This document shows, piece after piece, positions 34,904 to 42,798 of a stretch of 64,000 nucleotides of DNA (positions are counted from its first letter, which is position 1; each line of letters begins with the position of its first letter). The notes beneath the pieces are model-generated. The model did not search any database. It saw only the letters and a list, made by a program, of their open reading frames with translations, and was not told where the DNA came from. Where the stretch lies: positions 682,001 to 746,000 of the forward strand of contig JBDWGH010000002.1 of the NCBI GenBank assembly GCA_039975855.1. Reading direction: 5' to 3'. This stretch comes from Litorimonas sp039975855. Its GTDB lineage: Bacteria > Pseudomonadota > Alphaproteobacteria > Caulobacterales > Maricaulaceae. The position numbers and the translations under genes were made by a program.

Positions 34904-35054
34904 GGGATTCTCCGAGTTGGCGTGTGTCGTTAGCGCGCCTTTAGCCTCGAGAACGCTTCGGGGCAATGGGAAGTCCCGCACGATACCGTGCGATTATGTC
35001 TAGTCGTGCGAAAAACCATGCTGCCCATCTCGGAAACAGCCGAAGGTTCATTTT

Positions 35055-35378
35055 GAAGCAGGACATGCCCGCAGAGGTATCTTCCCGATGGAATACCAAA
35101 GGGTAGAAAAAGTTGTTTTACGCGAAGACGATGTTGATTGGTTTGTAAGGCTAATCAACGACTCTGCGGCAATGGTTTTTGAAGAAACGGCCGGTGCAAC
35201 CCTAGAGTTGGCCCACTTGGAACCACTAGTCGGCTCTCGTTCCTAAAGTCCCGGCACCTCTTTGGTTCTCACACCAAAACGCTCAGACCCACCGTCTACC
35301 AAACGGCAAGCGAGGCCTCGCCTGTCCCATGTCTAAAAGAACATCACCAGTATATCACGGGGGACCAAACCGAGGATT
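35055..35378 (-). ncRNA. Predicted structured RNA, copy 2 (unknown family)
   Basis: This 324-nt stretch is homologous to 17891-18218 in opposite orientation. The same blocks recur, with hairpin 35261-35278 (TTTGG/CCAAA stem, loop conserved) and hairpin 35134-35158 (TTGATTGG/CTAATCAA on the plus strand) replacing the stems of copy 1. The promoter-like element is CGAGGATT at 35371-35378 and TATATCAC at 35351-35358, read here on the plus strand, with the same 12-nt variable spacing as copy 1. On the minus strand a T-rich GGTTTTTCG near 35010 follows an imperfect GCTG/CAGC hairpin and could mark the 3' end. Strand is inferred. Confidence 0.62.
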
Positions 35379-35507
35379 TTATTTCTACATTCCGAGGAAA
35401 CATCTCTGTCGAGCCACGAAAAAGGCGGGGAAATGGAAGAAAATATGAGGACGTGAAAATTCCGAAAGGAGGAAACGTGGTTTTACCTCACAAACTCTGC
35501 ACGTCAT

Positions 35508-35538
35508 GACACGAAACTCATCACATCCTGACACGAAA
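35508..35538 (+). promoter_or_regulatory. Direct repeat operator of RHH-membrane gene A
   Basis: GACACGAAA occurs at 35508-35516 and 35530-35538, exactly 22 nt apart, each preceded by C(A/C)T. It ends 57 nt before the start codon. The same pair with the same 22-nt period precedes the paralogous gene at 51846. Autoregulation by the RHH domain is inferred. Confidence 0.7.
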
Positions 35539-35595
35539 TCCCTTGCAGCTTACAATCCTACCCGCCAGCTTTCCATTACACGAAAGGCATGAATT

Positions 35596-36183
35596 ATGAA
35601 ACGTACAGAAAAAATTGAGGTCCGAGTTTCGCTGGAGGAAAAGCAAACACTCACCCAGCTCGCCAAGCAGGATGGTGAGAGCGTAAGCGGCCTCATTCGC
35701 GGGCTCGTCGAAAAATACATGGCCCTAAACACCGCCAGCACGACCCGCAAATTGCCGAAATGGCAAATCGCGGCTGGCCTGATTGTCGCTGTATTTATCG
35801 GACACGCTCTGACTCTAATCCCCATACATTTGCATGAACGCGGGCATAAGTCCGCCAAAGCAGCCTTACCTGTTTATATTGTTCATGGAGCGATTGATAA
35901 TTCCGCTTTTGGCATCAACGTTGATGCCCACGACGTGGAGAAAGAGTTCACCCTTAATAGCCAAGGCGACAACCCGATTGAAATTAAACTAACCTTCACA
36001 CCAAGCTCTAACAAAGAAGATGGAGGAGTGTTGCAGGTCTCTATCTGTGAAACGGGTATAGAAAACCTTTGCAAGAATGCATTTGAAACCAAGATGGATA
36101 TAGATCGTGTAGCTCCGTCAGTTTTAGGCAACAGTTTAGCCTCTGGAAAACCCGTTCATATTTTCGTGCAAGAGATGGCTTAA
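35596..36183 (+). CDS. Ribbon-helix-helix protein with membrane span and periplasmic domain (A)
   Basis: The 195-residue protein starts with a ribbon-helix-helix domain (residues 5-45: KIEVRVSLEEKQTLTQLA, then GESVSGLIRGLVEKYM). A basic linker and one membrane helix (about 57-78) follow, and then a 110-residue probably beta-rich outside domain with a Cys pair near 154 and 161 (CETGIENLC). A DNA-binding domain tethered to a membrane span suggests a signalling regulator. The protein at 51846 has the same layout, including a Cys pair in CEKT. Function unknown. Confidence 0.75.
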   Translation: MKRTEKIEVRVSLEEKQTLTQLAKQDGESVSGLIRGLVEKYMALNTASTTRKLPKWQIAAGLIVAVFIGHALTLIPIHLHERGHKSAKAALPVYIVHGAIDNSAFGINVDAHDVEKEFTLNSQGDNPIEIKLTFTPSSNKEDGGVLQVSICETGIENLCKNAFETKMDIDRVAPSVLGNSLASGKPVHIFVQEMA

Positions 36184-36234
36184 CCTTTAGGCCTTAAGAC
36201 AAATAGGACGTCATTATCACTCGAGAGATGTTCT

Positions 36235-36627
36235 ATGATTTTACGTAAACGAATCTTGGTTTTTTTATCATCAGTCATGCTTGCGAGCTGTGCTCCGGAG
36301 TCTGATCCGAGACAAAATAACGACAGCCTACCGCCCGCGACATCAGATGCGCTTTCCGTGATGCGAACCGAATTCATGGAAAGCTGCCAGGCTCGCAAAG
36401 ACTATGCGCGTCAAAAAAAAGCTGGAACACTCAATAAACTTTGCAAGTGTATTTTTAAAAAGACGATGCAGGGACTCTCATTGGACGAACAACGCACCGC
36501 AGCATTCTATCTTTATGGGGAAAGCAATGCGGACTTCCGAGAAAGGTTCGTAACGAACCCTCCGAATTTGGACGCAATGCCGGCGGCAGTCGAAGCCGTT
36601 GCGAAGGCCGCTAAGACCTGTCGATAA
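36235..36627 (+). CDS. Small lipoprotein of unknown function
   Basis: The 130-residue product has a lipobox (SSVMLASC, Cys19) and a mature helical domain with four further Cys (CQARKDYA, LCKCIFKK and the C-terminal KTCR). Paired Cys suggest disulfides in the periplasm. It lies 51 nt after the RHH-membrane gene on the same strand and may be its operon partner. GAGAGA precedes the ATG. I do not recognise the family. Confidence 0.68.
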   Translation: MILRKRILVFLSSVMLASCAPESDPRQNNDSLPPATSDALSVMRTEFMESCQARKDYARQKKAGTLNKLCKCIFKKTMQGLSLDEQRTAAFYLYGESNADFRERFVTNPPNLDAMPAAVEAVAKAAKTCR

Positions 36628-36629
36628 AC

Positions 36630-37268
36630 TCAATCAATCTTTCCACTGGCAAATTCACTCAATAGTTCTGCATAGCCTTCGCCATGTCGCCAATACGGTG
36701 TGATTTGAATAAGGGTCATGAAAACGCCTTGATCGATAAGGCGTTTCTCCGGAGCCGTTCCGAACCGCAAGTCATGATACTGCAACCAGAATGTAAAGTG
36801 CTGTGCGAGCCGCCCGGCCAATGCAGCCTTTTCTCCTTCATCAAAGCTCAGTTTTTCTAAATCCTCTAGCGTCGAAAGAAGCGAAAATCCCGCTCGTTCT
36901 TTTAATGCTAGAATTCGCGAAAAAGGCCCGCGGAGATCAGGGATGCGCTGAAGCAATTCCCCTTGATTGCGGTAGAAAAACCGGAAGTCAAAAATCTCTT
37001 CGAAGATAATGTAGAGATAGATCCAGTTATCCTCAATCGCGAGCGGATCTTTGAGCGGAGCAGACAGAACCTGCCGAATTTCGGTATCAAAATCTTCGAA
37101 CAAGGCGGAGATGATTTCGTCTTTGCCTTTGTAATGGTAATAGAGATTGCCGGGGCTGATTCCCATGACTGAGGCAATATCCACACTCGATACCTGCGCC
37201 TCGCCTTCATTGTTGAAAAGCTCCAACGCGGTAGCGAGTATTTTGGTTTTCGTCGCGGATCGGGTCAA
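36630..37268 (-). CDS. phaD: PhaD-like TetR family regulator
   Basis: This 212-residue TetR protein resembles Pseudomonas PhaD, the activator of the class II PHA cluster. Shared features are KILATALELFNNEGEAQVSS, the recognition helix ISPGNLYYHYKGKDEII, and the effector-domain stretch EDNWIYLYIIFEEIFDFRFFYRN. In Pseudomonas the ligand is thought to be a fatty acid-derived CoA intermediate. The start is a TTG with AAGGGG upstream. It lies 30 nt beyond the phasin gene in the phaC-phaZ-phasin-phaD order. Confidence 0.85.
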   Translation of the reverse strand: MTRSATKTKILATALELFNNEGEAQVSSVDIASVMGISPGNLYYHYKGKDEIISALFEDFDTEIRQVLSAPLKDPLAIEDNWIYLYIIFEEIFDFRFFYRNQGELLQRIPDLRGPFSRILALKERAGFSLLSTLEDLEKLSFDEGEKAALAGRLAQHFTFWLQYHDLRFGTAPEKRLIDQGVFMTLIQITPYWRHGEGYAELLSEFASGKID

Positions 37269-37298
37269 ATTTGGATAGCCCCTTCGGTGCTCACCATA

Positions 37299-37796
37299 TT
37301 ATTTTTTCGTCGTGGATTTTTTAGTTGCCGACTTCTTCGCAGTCGTTCTCTGCGTTGTCATTTTGGTTTTCGAGGCTGGCTTAGTTTTCCGTGCGGGCGA
37401 CTTCTTTTTGGGCGCGGCCTCTCCAATATCCAATTTGTCCAAAATCGCATCGAGCTTGGCCTCTAACTGATCAACTCGAGCCGCCAATCGATCGTCGCGT
37501 TTCTCTGCAGCCCCCGAAAGGCGCGCGCGCATCTTTGCGATGCGGTCGTCAATTTCAAAGTCTGGCGTAATATCCTCGACAGCCGCTTTCCCTTTGCCAA
37601 CCAACTCATTGGCTTTGTACTTCCCGACGGTTTCGAGCATCTCACCTTTTTGAACCAGCTCATCAAACACCTCAGAACCTTTACCCGCCAAAGTGTCCAC
37701 CGCGCCTTTGGCTTCTGTAACCGCTCGGCCATATGCGCCGATACCGGCGAGCCAGATTTTACGAATGGTATCTTTGTCCGACGGGGTTTTGGCCAT
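37299..37796 (-). CDS. PhaF-like phasin with lysine-rich tail
   Basis: The 165-residue protein has a phasin domain (KIWLAGIGAYGRAVTEAKG, residues 12-30, then an amphipathic helix to about 100) and a coiled-coil region (VDQLEAKLDAILDKLD), followed by a lysine, alanine and threonine-rich tail (residues 125-165). The layout is that of PhaF, a granule protein whose histone H1-like tail binds DNA and helps segregate PHA granules. It starts 2 nt after the phaZ stop. Confidence 0.85.
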   Translation of the reverse strand: MAKTPSDKDTIRKIWLAGIGAYGRAVTEAKGAVDTLAGKGSEVFDELVQKGEMLETVGKYKANELVGKGKAAVEDITPDFEIDDRIAKMRARLSGAAEKRDDRLAARVDQLEAKLDAILDKLDIGEAAPKKKSPARKTKPASKTKMTTQRTTAKKSATKKSTTKK

Positions 37797-37798
37797 GT

Positions 37799-38740
37799 TT
37801 AACTCGCGAGTTTGGATTTATAATTGATATAGCTTTCTTCGACCGATGGCAATTTCACGGCATCGACATGCGGCATAGCCACCTCTGGCTCGAGAAAGAA
37901 CTTTCGGATGATTTCCACGGTTTCGTCACGGCGGGTTAGCAAAAAGAGATGCCCCGCCCCTTTAATCACGCGTAGTTTAGAGCGCGGCAAAAAGGAATTC
38001 AAAATTTTACCGTTCACGAGCGGAACGATGTGATCTTGATCACCCATGATCACGAGTGATTTGGCTTTAATGCGACGAATGAACGGGAGTGTCGAATATC
38101 CCGCCATTGCCATCAACTGATAGAGATAACCTTTAACAGAGGGCGGCATCATATTAATGGAGAATTCGCCAGCATTTGAAGCGGCATCACCATATAGAGT
38201 TTCAAAGTTTTTCTTTAGGAAATCCCGATCGATATAGCGTTTTGGGCTAGCCATTTTCATCAGCGCTTTGGGCTTTCCAGGAACCATTGTGACGCCGGTT
38301 GTTGTGGCACAAAGGATCAGACGCTTCGTCATTTTCTTGTTCTGCCAGGCAAATTGTTGTGCTGGTCCACCGCCCCAACTCACGCCTAAAACATCAACAA
38401 GATCATACCCATTTTCTAACAAGATTTGCTTGGCAGCTTTAGCGACCCACCACGGACGATAAGGAACAGTTGGATCAGGTGACCCACCGACGCCCGGCAT
38501 ATCGAATGTAATGATGTCTCGACCCGTAAACGTATCGGCAAAGGCTTGGGCAATTTCGAGGTTGGCGCCAATTCCATTAAAGAACAGTAGCGGCGTGCGC
38601 TTGCCTTCGCCTTTATCAACACCCGACCAAATTGCCGTCCGAAGCTTCTGATTTCCCACTTTCGAAAAAAAGATACGCGGAATTGAATGCGCTTCAATCG
38701 GCTCTTCATGACCGTCAATCGCGGTAAGGGTATGTGGCAT
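37799..38740 (-). CDS. phaZ: Intracellular PHA depolymerase
   Basis: This 313-residue alpha/beta hydrolase matches the PhaZ of medium-chain-length PHA producers. The nucleophile is Ser in GVSWGGG. The acid and base are in MGDQDHIVP and GAGHLFLL. The oxyanion region is FFNGIGANLEIAQ. The start at 38740 (AAAGACGAG upstream) is preferred to a TTG at 38827. It is between phaC and the phasin gene, as in Pseudomonas phaC1-phaZ. Confidence 0.87.
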   Translation of the reverse strand: MPHTLTAIDGHEEPIEAHSIPRIFFSKVGNQKLRTAIWSGVDKGEGKRTPLLFFNGIGANLEIAQAFADTFTGRDIITFDMPGVGGSPDPTVPYRPWWVAKAAKQILLENGYDLVDVLGVSWGGGPAQQFAWQNKKMTKRLILCATTTGVTMVPGKPKALMKMASPKRYIDRDFLKKNFETLYGDAASNAGEFSINMMPPSVKGYLYQLMAMAGYSTLPFIRRIKAKSLVIMGDQDHIVPLVNGKILNSFLPRSKLRVIKGAGHLFLLTRRDETVEIIRKFFLEPEVAMPHVDAVKLPSVEESYINYKSKLAS

Positions 38741-38885
38741 CGTCTCGTCTTTCCCGATCCGCGAACTCTTAATGGCTCTACGAACCAATCTCACCCGATT
38801 CAGCCCGGGTGGGTTACTTATTTCCAATATGGCTAGTCACTGAGCATTATCCAATGCTTAACACAGTGAATCTGAACCGTACCTT

Positions 38886-40556
38886 TTAGGTGAAGATATA
38901 TTCGCCCGGAGCCTTTGACTGCGCGGGAAATGCCTTACTTCCGAGGTTTTTCGGGGCATTTTTCATCTCACCCGAGCGTACAGACAGCCATTCATTCCAA
39001 CGTAGCCACCAACTCTCATCCACAGCTTCCGCGGCGTCCAACCATTTTGTTGCACGAGGAGGATGGTCCATATTCGTGAAATAACGAGCTTTTGGATTAC
39101 CTGGAGGATTTAATAGCGATTGCAAATGTCCGGAATTGGAGAGGACAAAATCAATTTCTCCGCCAAACAAACGGATATTTCGATAGCAGGCCATCCACGG
39201 TGTAATATGGTCAGTAATCCCGGCGACCATGAACCCGTCCTGCGTGACGGCTTCCAGATCAACAATATGATCCATGAAAACCACATTCTTGTCTTTTCTG
39301 AAACGGCGGTCCTGGAAGATATCGAGATAATCCGAGTGCAATTGCGCAGGGAGGTTTGTCGTATCATTATTCCAATAAAGCACATCATAAGGCGGCGGAT
39401 CCTGCCCTAAGAGGTAGTTGTTGACGACATAATTCCAAATTAGGTCATTTGGACGCATCCAAGCAAAGGCACGGCCTAACTGCTCGCCTTCTAAGACGCC
39501 TTTTTTTCGAGACATATTGCGGGCTTGTTCAATCCCGGCATCTGTTACGAATAGTCCGACATCACTATCGACTTTCTTACCGTCTAGCACGGACACCATC
39601 AGCGTATAACAATTCACGCGGTTATCCCCGCGCGCTGCTAATTCTGACAAGAAAAGGGCTAGGGTCGTTCCACCTGAGCAAGCACCCGTTACATTGATGC
39701 GAGGGCTGCGCGTTATTTTACGAACGGCGTCTGATGCCGCGAACAACGCATTTACGTATTCTTCCAAACCCCAATGGGCATGTTGGCGAGTTGGGTTGCG
39801 CCATGAAACGGCAAAAACCTGAAATCCCATTTTGGTTAGGAATCGCACCATGGATTTATCAGGCGCTAAATCGGTCGCGTAGAATTTATTGATTTGCGGT
39901 GGGATTACCATCAACGGAATTTTGTAAACCTGATCCGTTTGCGGCTTGTACTGAATGACCTCCAGCATTTCGTTTTTAAAAACGACAGCACCGGGACTAT
40001 TCGCGAGGTTCTCGCCAACTTTAAACGGACGTCCATCAACCTGACTCGGCATACCGCCATTTTTCGTCATGTCATTATACGCGTTCTGAAGACCCTTCAC
40101 CAGGCTCTGCCCTTTGGTGTGAACTAACATTTTCATCGCTGTTGGGTTGCCGAGCAATGTGTTGGTTGGTGCCAGCGCATCAACTATCAAATCGGTTACA
40201 AACTTTGCGCGTGCCTGATCCGCAGGATGCATTCGGGAGTCCGAAATCCAGCCATTCAATTCTTTGCGCATCGCGAGCCAAGACTGCATACCGCGCTTAT
40301 AAAGTGGGTTTTTTTGCCAACTCTCATCTTTAAAGCGACGATCTTTACGATCCGGCTCCAGTTCCGATGTCCCTTTCGCGACTTCGACCATTTCTGCCGC
40401 GTATTTAACGATATGCTTGGCAAAGGGCTTAGGTTGTTTCGCAGCATAACCCGCCATCAAACCAAAACTTTTTATGATTTCAGATCGACGAAACCCAACT
40501 AACCCATTTACCGCGGTCGTGGTTTCCGCAGCTTTTGCGCCAATCTTATCCGGCAT
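38886..40556 (-). CDS. phaC: Polyhydroxyalkanoate synthase
   Basis: PhaC polymerises hydroxyacyl-CoA into PHA. The 556-residue enzyme has the lipase-like box GACSGG with the catalytic Cys near residue 302, the aspartate region DHI(V/T) and the histidine in SNSGHLQSLLNPPGN. Length near 559 and the neighbours phaZ, phaD and a PhaF-like phasin point to a class II type, which prefers medium-chain monomers; this is inference from context. The ATG at 40556 with GAGGAT is preferred to an upstream TTG. Confidence 0.93.
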   Translation of the reverse strand: MPDKIGAKAAETTTAVNGLVGFRRSEIIKSFGLMAGYAAKQPKPFAKHIVKYAAEMVEVAKGTSELEPDRKDRRFKDESWQKNPLYKRGMQSWLAMRKELNGWISDSRMHPADQARAKFVTDLIVDALAPTNTLLGNPTAMKMLVHTKGQSLVKGLQNAYNDMTKNGGMPSQVDGRPFKVGENLANSPGAVVFKNEMLEVIQYKPQTDQVYKIPLMVIPPQINKFYATDLAPDKSMVRFLTKMGFQVFAVSWRNPTRQHAHWGLEEYVNALFAASDAVRKITRSPRINVTGACSGGTTLALFLSELAARGDNRVNCYTLMVSVLDGKKVDSDVGLFVTDAGIEQARNMSRKKGVLEGEQLGRAFAWMRPNDLIWNYVVNNYLLGQDPPPYDVLYWNNDTTNLPAQLHSDYLDIFQDRRFRKDKNVVFMDHIVDLEAVTQDGFMVAGITDHITPWMACYRNIRLFGGEIDFVLSNSGHLQSLLNPPGNPKARYFTNMDHPPRATKWLDAAEAVDESWWLRWNEWLSVRSGEMKNAPKNLGSKAFPAQSKAPGEYIFT

Positions 40557-40636
40557 AATCAAATCCTCACCCGTTATATTTTCTACAGGAGTAGGAAAGA
40601 GACGCGCGCGAGTCGAGTCGTCTTCCAAATTAGAAT

Positions 40637-40671
40637 AAAAAAACGGTGCTTGCCGCTAAGGCAAGCACCGT
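40637..40671 (-). terminator. Terminator after the second phasin gene
   Basis: On the minus strand ACGGTGCTTGCC and GGCAAGCACCGT pair over 12 bp around TTAGC with a T run. It lies between the phasin gene at 40764 and phaC, so phaC needs its own promoter. Confidence 0.95.
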
Positions 40672-40763
40672 CATATTCGAACTGACCCAATCAAGGCCAT
40701 CAAGGGAGAGAGAGTGGCCGTCAAGGGGACGACAGGATTGGGCTAGTCGAAAGAGGTAGGACC

Positions 40764-41246
40764 TTAAGCAGCTTTTGGAGCTGTCTTTTCAGTCTTCATA
40801 ACTTCTTTGTTGATGCCGGCTTTTTTGCGCGGTGATGCAGCTTTCTTAGACAAAGCAGAGATCTTCTTGTTCAAAGTTTTGATTTCAGCTTCTAGCTCTT
40901 CAACGCGGTCATTTGCACCGAAAGGAACAACTGATTTAACTTTGTCAGTTGTTGTCTCGAAAGTTTCAACAGCACGTTCCTGAGCAGTTTTAGCAGTTCC
41001 AACAACCAGCTTTTCAACTTTTTCGCCGCGGGCAATCAGGTCTTCAACAAGGCCATCAGTTGCGTTAGCGTAAAACGCTTTGACTTGATCTGCGCGCTTT
41101 GTTGCACGCTCAGCAGCGAAACCATAGAGGCCGAGATAAGCCAATGTACCTTTGCGAAGGGCAGAAGTTGTTTTTGCTTCAACTTTTTTCGCTGATTTGA
41201 CAGTTTTCTTTGTTGTCTTCTTTGCAGTTTTTTTAGCAGTCGCCAT
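40764..41246 (-). CDS. Phasin-like protein with lysine-rich N-terminus
   Basis: The 160-residue protein starts with a basic KKTAKKTTKKT segment (residues 4-25), followed by the phasin-like core (GTLAYLGLYGFAAERATKRADQV, residues 40-62), a coiled coil (RVEELEAEIKTLNKKISALSK) and another basic stretch. It mirrors the PhaF-like protein, with the basic part at the other end. AAGGAAT precedes the ATG at 41246. A role on PHA granules, perhaps with DNA contact, is inferred. Confidence 0.78.
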   Translation of the reverse strand: MATAKKTAKKTTKKTVKSAKKVEAKTTSALRKGTLAYLGLYGFAAERATKRADQVKAFYANATDGLVEDLIARGEKVEKLVVGTAKTAQERAVETFETTTDKVKSVVPFGANDRVEELEAEIKTLNKKISALSKKAASPRKKAGINKEVMKTEKTAPKAA

Positions 41247-41347
41247 GGTGTTATTCCTTAGGTTCATGTTTGGGCGGGACATCCCGCTTTGTTCGATGAT
41301 TAGGAAATAGGGAACAAAATTAGAAAGCGCGTCCTAATTTGGATTGC

Positions 41348-41626
41348 TTAGGCTTTTTTCAGCAAAAGTGTCACGAGTTCCGAAACTTTGCGCTCGCGCT
41401 CAGTTTGGTCATCACTAGCGATAGCTGCAGCCAGGCAGTGGTCAGCATGATCCTTGAGCAATTCACCCTCAACTTTTTTGAGAGCCGCTTGCGCAGCCTT
41501 CACCTGTGTAAGGACATCAATACAATACCTGTCTTCATCAATCATGCGGGACAGGCCTCGAACTTGACCTTCGATCCGGGCCAACCGTTTACTGACGCCA
41601 GCTCTTCTGGATTTTCTGTCTGTCAT
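41348..41626 (-). CDS. csoR: CsoR family metal-sensing repressor
   Basis: This 92-residue protein is a CsoR/RcnR family repressor. The Cys35-His60-Cys64 spacing (RYCIDVLTQV and DHADHC) equals the Cu(I) ligand set of CsoR, unlike the His-rich set of Ni/Co RcnR. It is divergent from an envelope metal operon, and its likely operator, a GC-tract repeat, lies at 41665-41681. The ATG at 41626 is chosen over a TTG 12 nt upstream. Confidence 0.9.
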   Translation of the reverse strand: MTDRKSRRAGVSKRLARIEGQVRGLSRMIDEDRYCIDVLTQVKAAQAALKKVEGELLKDHADHCLAAAIASDDQTERERKVSELVTLLLKKA

Positions 41627-41642
41627 TTCACGTTCCAATAAC

Positions 41643-41669
41643 TTGCGTAATGCTGCTTAATCATATACC
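41643..41669 (+). promoter_or_regulatory. Predicted promoter of a leaderless metal operon
   Basis: TTGCGT at 41643-41648 and TATACC at 41664-41669 are spaced by 15 nt as -35 and -10 boxes. Transcription would start near 41676-41680, at or just before the ATG at 41680, so the transcript would have no leader. Prediction by eye. Confidence 0.45.
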
Positions 41670-41681
41670 CCCCTAGGGTAT
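41665..41681. promoter_or_regulatory. CsoR operator
   Basis: ATACCC and GGGTAT flank CCCTA as a perfect 6-bp inverted repeat, with the GC tract between AT ends typical of CsoR sites. It covers the -10 region and the first two bases of the start codon of the gene at 41680. CsoR is encoded 39 nt away on the other strand. Confidence 0.85.
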
Positions 41682-42321
41682 GTTAAAGCCAGCTCTTATT
41701 TCAACTGCCCTGTTGGCCTTCTCTACTGAGGCCATTGCGCGGCCCGTGTCTTATGCAGACGGCTGGACACTTATAGAGGATACTGACCGGCAATCCACAT
41801 CCGCTCTCATACACTATTCTCCATCCGCCGCTTACTCTGTTGGACTAAAAACTGACTGGGATAGAAAAAACGACATCCTATTCACGGGGTTGCAAGGGAC
41901 ATGGCTCGCTAAACGTTGGTTCGGTGAAAACTATCAAGCCAATCTCTATTTTTGGGGCGCAGCCGGGTTAGCTCAAGGAATAGACTCAAATGTGGGAGGC
42001 GATGAGGCAGGAACACAGATTGGCGTCATGGCCGATTGGGAAACCCGACGCCTATTCGTGTCCTATCGAGCCTCTGCGCGAGATTACGGTAGCCTGGATA
42101 AATCTGCGATACAGGCCGCGCGTGTCGGCTTCGCACCCTATGAAGGTGATACAGGCGAGCTGCATACCTGGCTTATGCTGGAGGTCGACCAACGCCCCGA
42201 TGCAAAGGAACCGATTGGGGTGACGCCCCTCCTCCGTTTTTTCTACGGCTCAGCTTTATTCGAGGCAGGATGGAGCGTCACCGACGATCAACCACTACTC
42301 AATTTTCAATATCGTTTCTAA
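41680..42321 (+). CDS. Predicted outer membrane beta-barrel protein of a metal operon
   Basis: The 213-residue product has a signal peptide (residues 1-21, ending AIARP) and alternating strands rich in aromatic residues, ending in FQYRF with a C-terminal Phe, as outer membrane barrels do. I do not recognise a family; YSVGLKTDW and RPLFVSYRAS-like strands suggest a small barrel. It is first in an operon with a periplasmic HMA protein and a MerT-like transporter. The start codon sits in the CsoR operator, and no ribosome site precedes it. Confidence 0.7.
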   Translation: MLKPALISTALLAFSTEAIARPVSYADGWTLIEDTDRQSTSALIHYSPSAAYSVGLKTDWDRKNDILFTGLQGTWLAKRWFGENYQANLYFWGAAGLAQGIDSNVGGDEAGTQIGVMADWETRRLFVSYRASARDYGSLDKSAIQAARVGFAPYEGDTGELHTWLMLEVDQRPDAKEPIGVTPLLRFFYGSALFEAGWSVTDDQPLLNFQYRF

Positions 42322-42332
42322 TGGAGGCATCT

Positions 42333-42794
42333 ATGTTTCGTGTCCTACTCATCACTGGCCTTTTGGCTTTCTCCACCCCTACCCTGGCGCAGATAAATCC
42401 GGATGCACCAAAGCACGGATCCGCTCATAAAGGTGACCATGCGGGGCATGACCATAAAGAAGACCCACATGCTGGGCACGATATGGGTGAGATGGACAGC
42501 GCATTGATGCTGGCCGATCAGCCTGAACTCGCGGCAGCCCTCGCAGCGGGCGGTGAACCTATCGTAGCGAAAGTCCTAGGCGCGGTCTGTGATTTCTGCG
42601 CCAAAGCGATGAACAAAACTTTCGGCAAGCGCGACGATGTCGCTGCGGTTTATGTTGATCTGGACGCCAAGACCCTCAACCTCGTATTAGCACCCGGTGC
42701 TACGATGACGGATAAGACTCTTCGCAAAGCTGTTAAAAAATCCGGTTATAAAGTGGACACCATCGCACGCGGCGCAGTAACTTTGGCCAATTAA
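42333..42794 (+). CDS. Periplasmic His-rich protein with heavy-metal-associated domain
   Basis: The 153-residue protein has a signal peptide (residues 1-19, ending TLAQ), a His-rich segment of about 30 residues with repeated HAGHDH and HAGHDM elements, and a C-terminal HMA domain with CDFC as the metal site and a typical VDLDAKTLNLVL strand. It resembles MerP but with a metal-binding tail. GGAGG lies before the ATG. It probably passes Cu or a related soft metal to or from the neighbouring transporter. Confidence 0.85.
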   Translation: MFRVLLITGLLAFSTPTLAQINPDAPKHGSAHKGDHAGHDHKEDPHAGHDMGEMDSALMLADQPELAAALAAGGEPIVAKVLGAVCDFCAKAMNKTFGKRDDVAAVYVDLDAKTLNLVLAPGATMTDKTLRKAVKKSGYKVDTIARGAVTLAN

Positions 42795-42798
42795 CGCT

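Larger units (their letters stand above)
34904..35595. other. 692-nt intergenic region between mdh and the RHH gene
   Basis: It holds the mdh leader, the structured element (35055-35378) and the direct repeats of the RHH promoter (35508-35538). Reading frames of 52 codons (35088-35246) and 39 codons (35329-35448) exist but are not conserved in the other copy of the element and lack good ribosome sites. I see no other gene. Confidence 0.6.

Noticed and set aside
34904..34981. N-terminal extension of Mdh by 26 residues
   Set aside because: The family starts at MARAKIALIGAG, which has a good GGAGAAT ribosome site; the extension has none.
35088..35246. A 52-codon plus-strand ORF with a weak AGAGG upstream
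   Set aside because: It lies inside the structured element and its frame is broken by an insertion and an early stop in the homologous copy at 18.0 kb. Conservation follows RNA stems, not codons.
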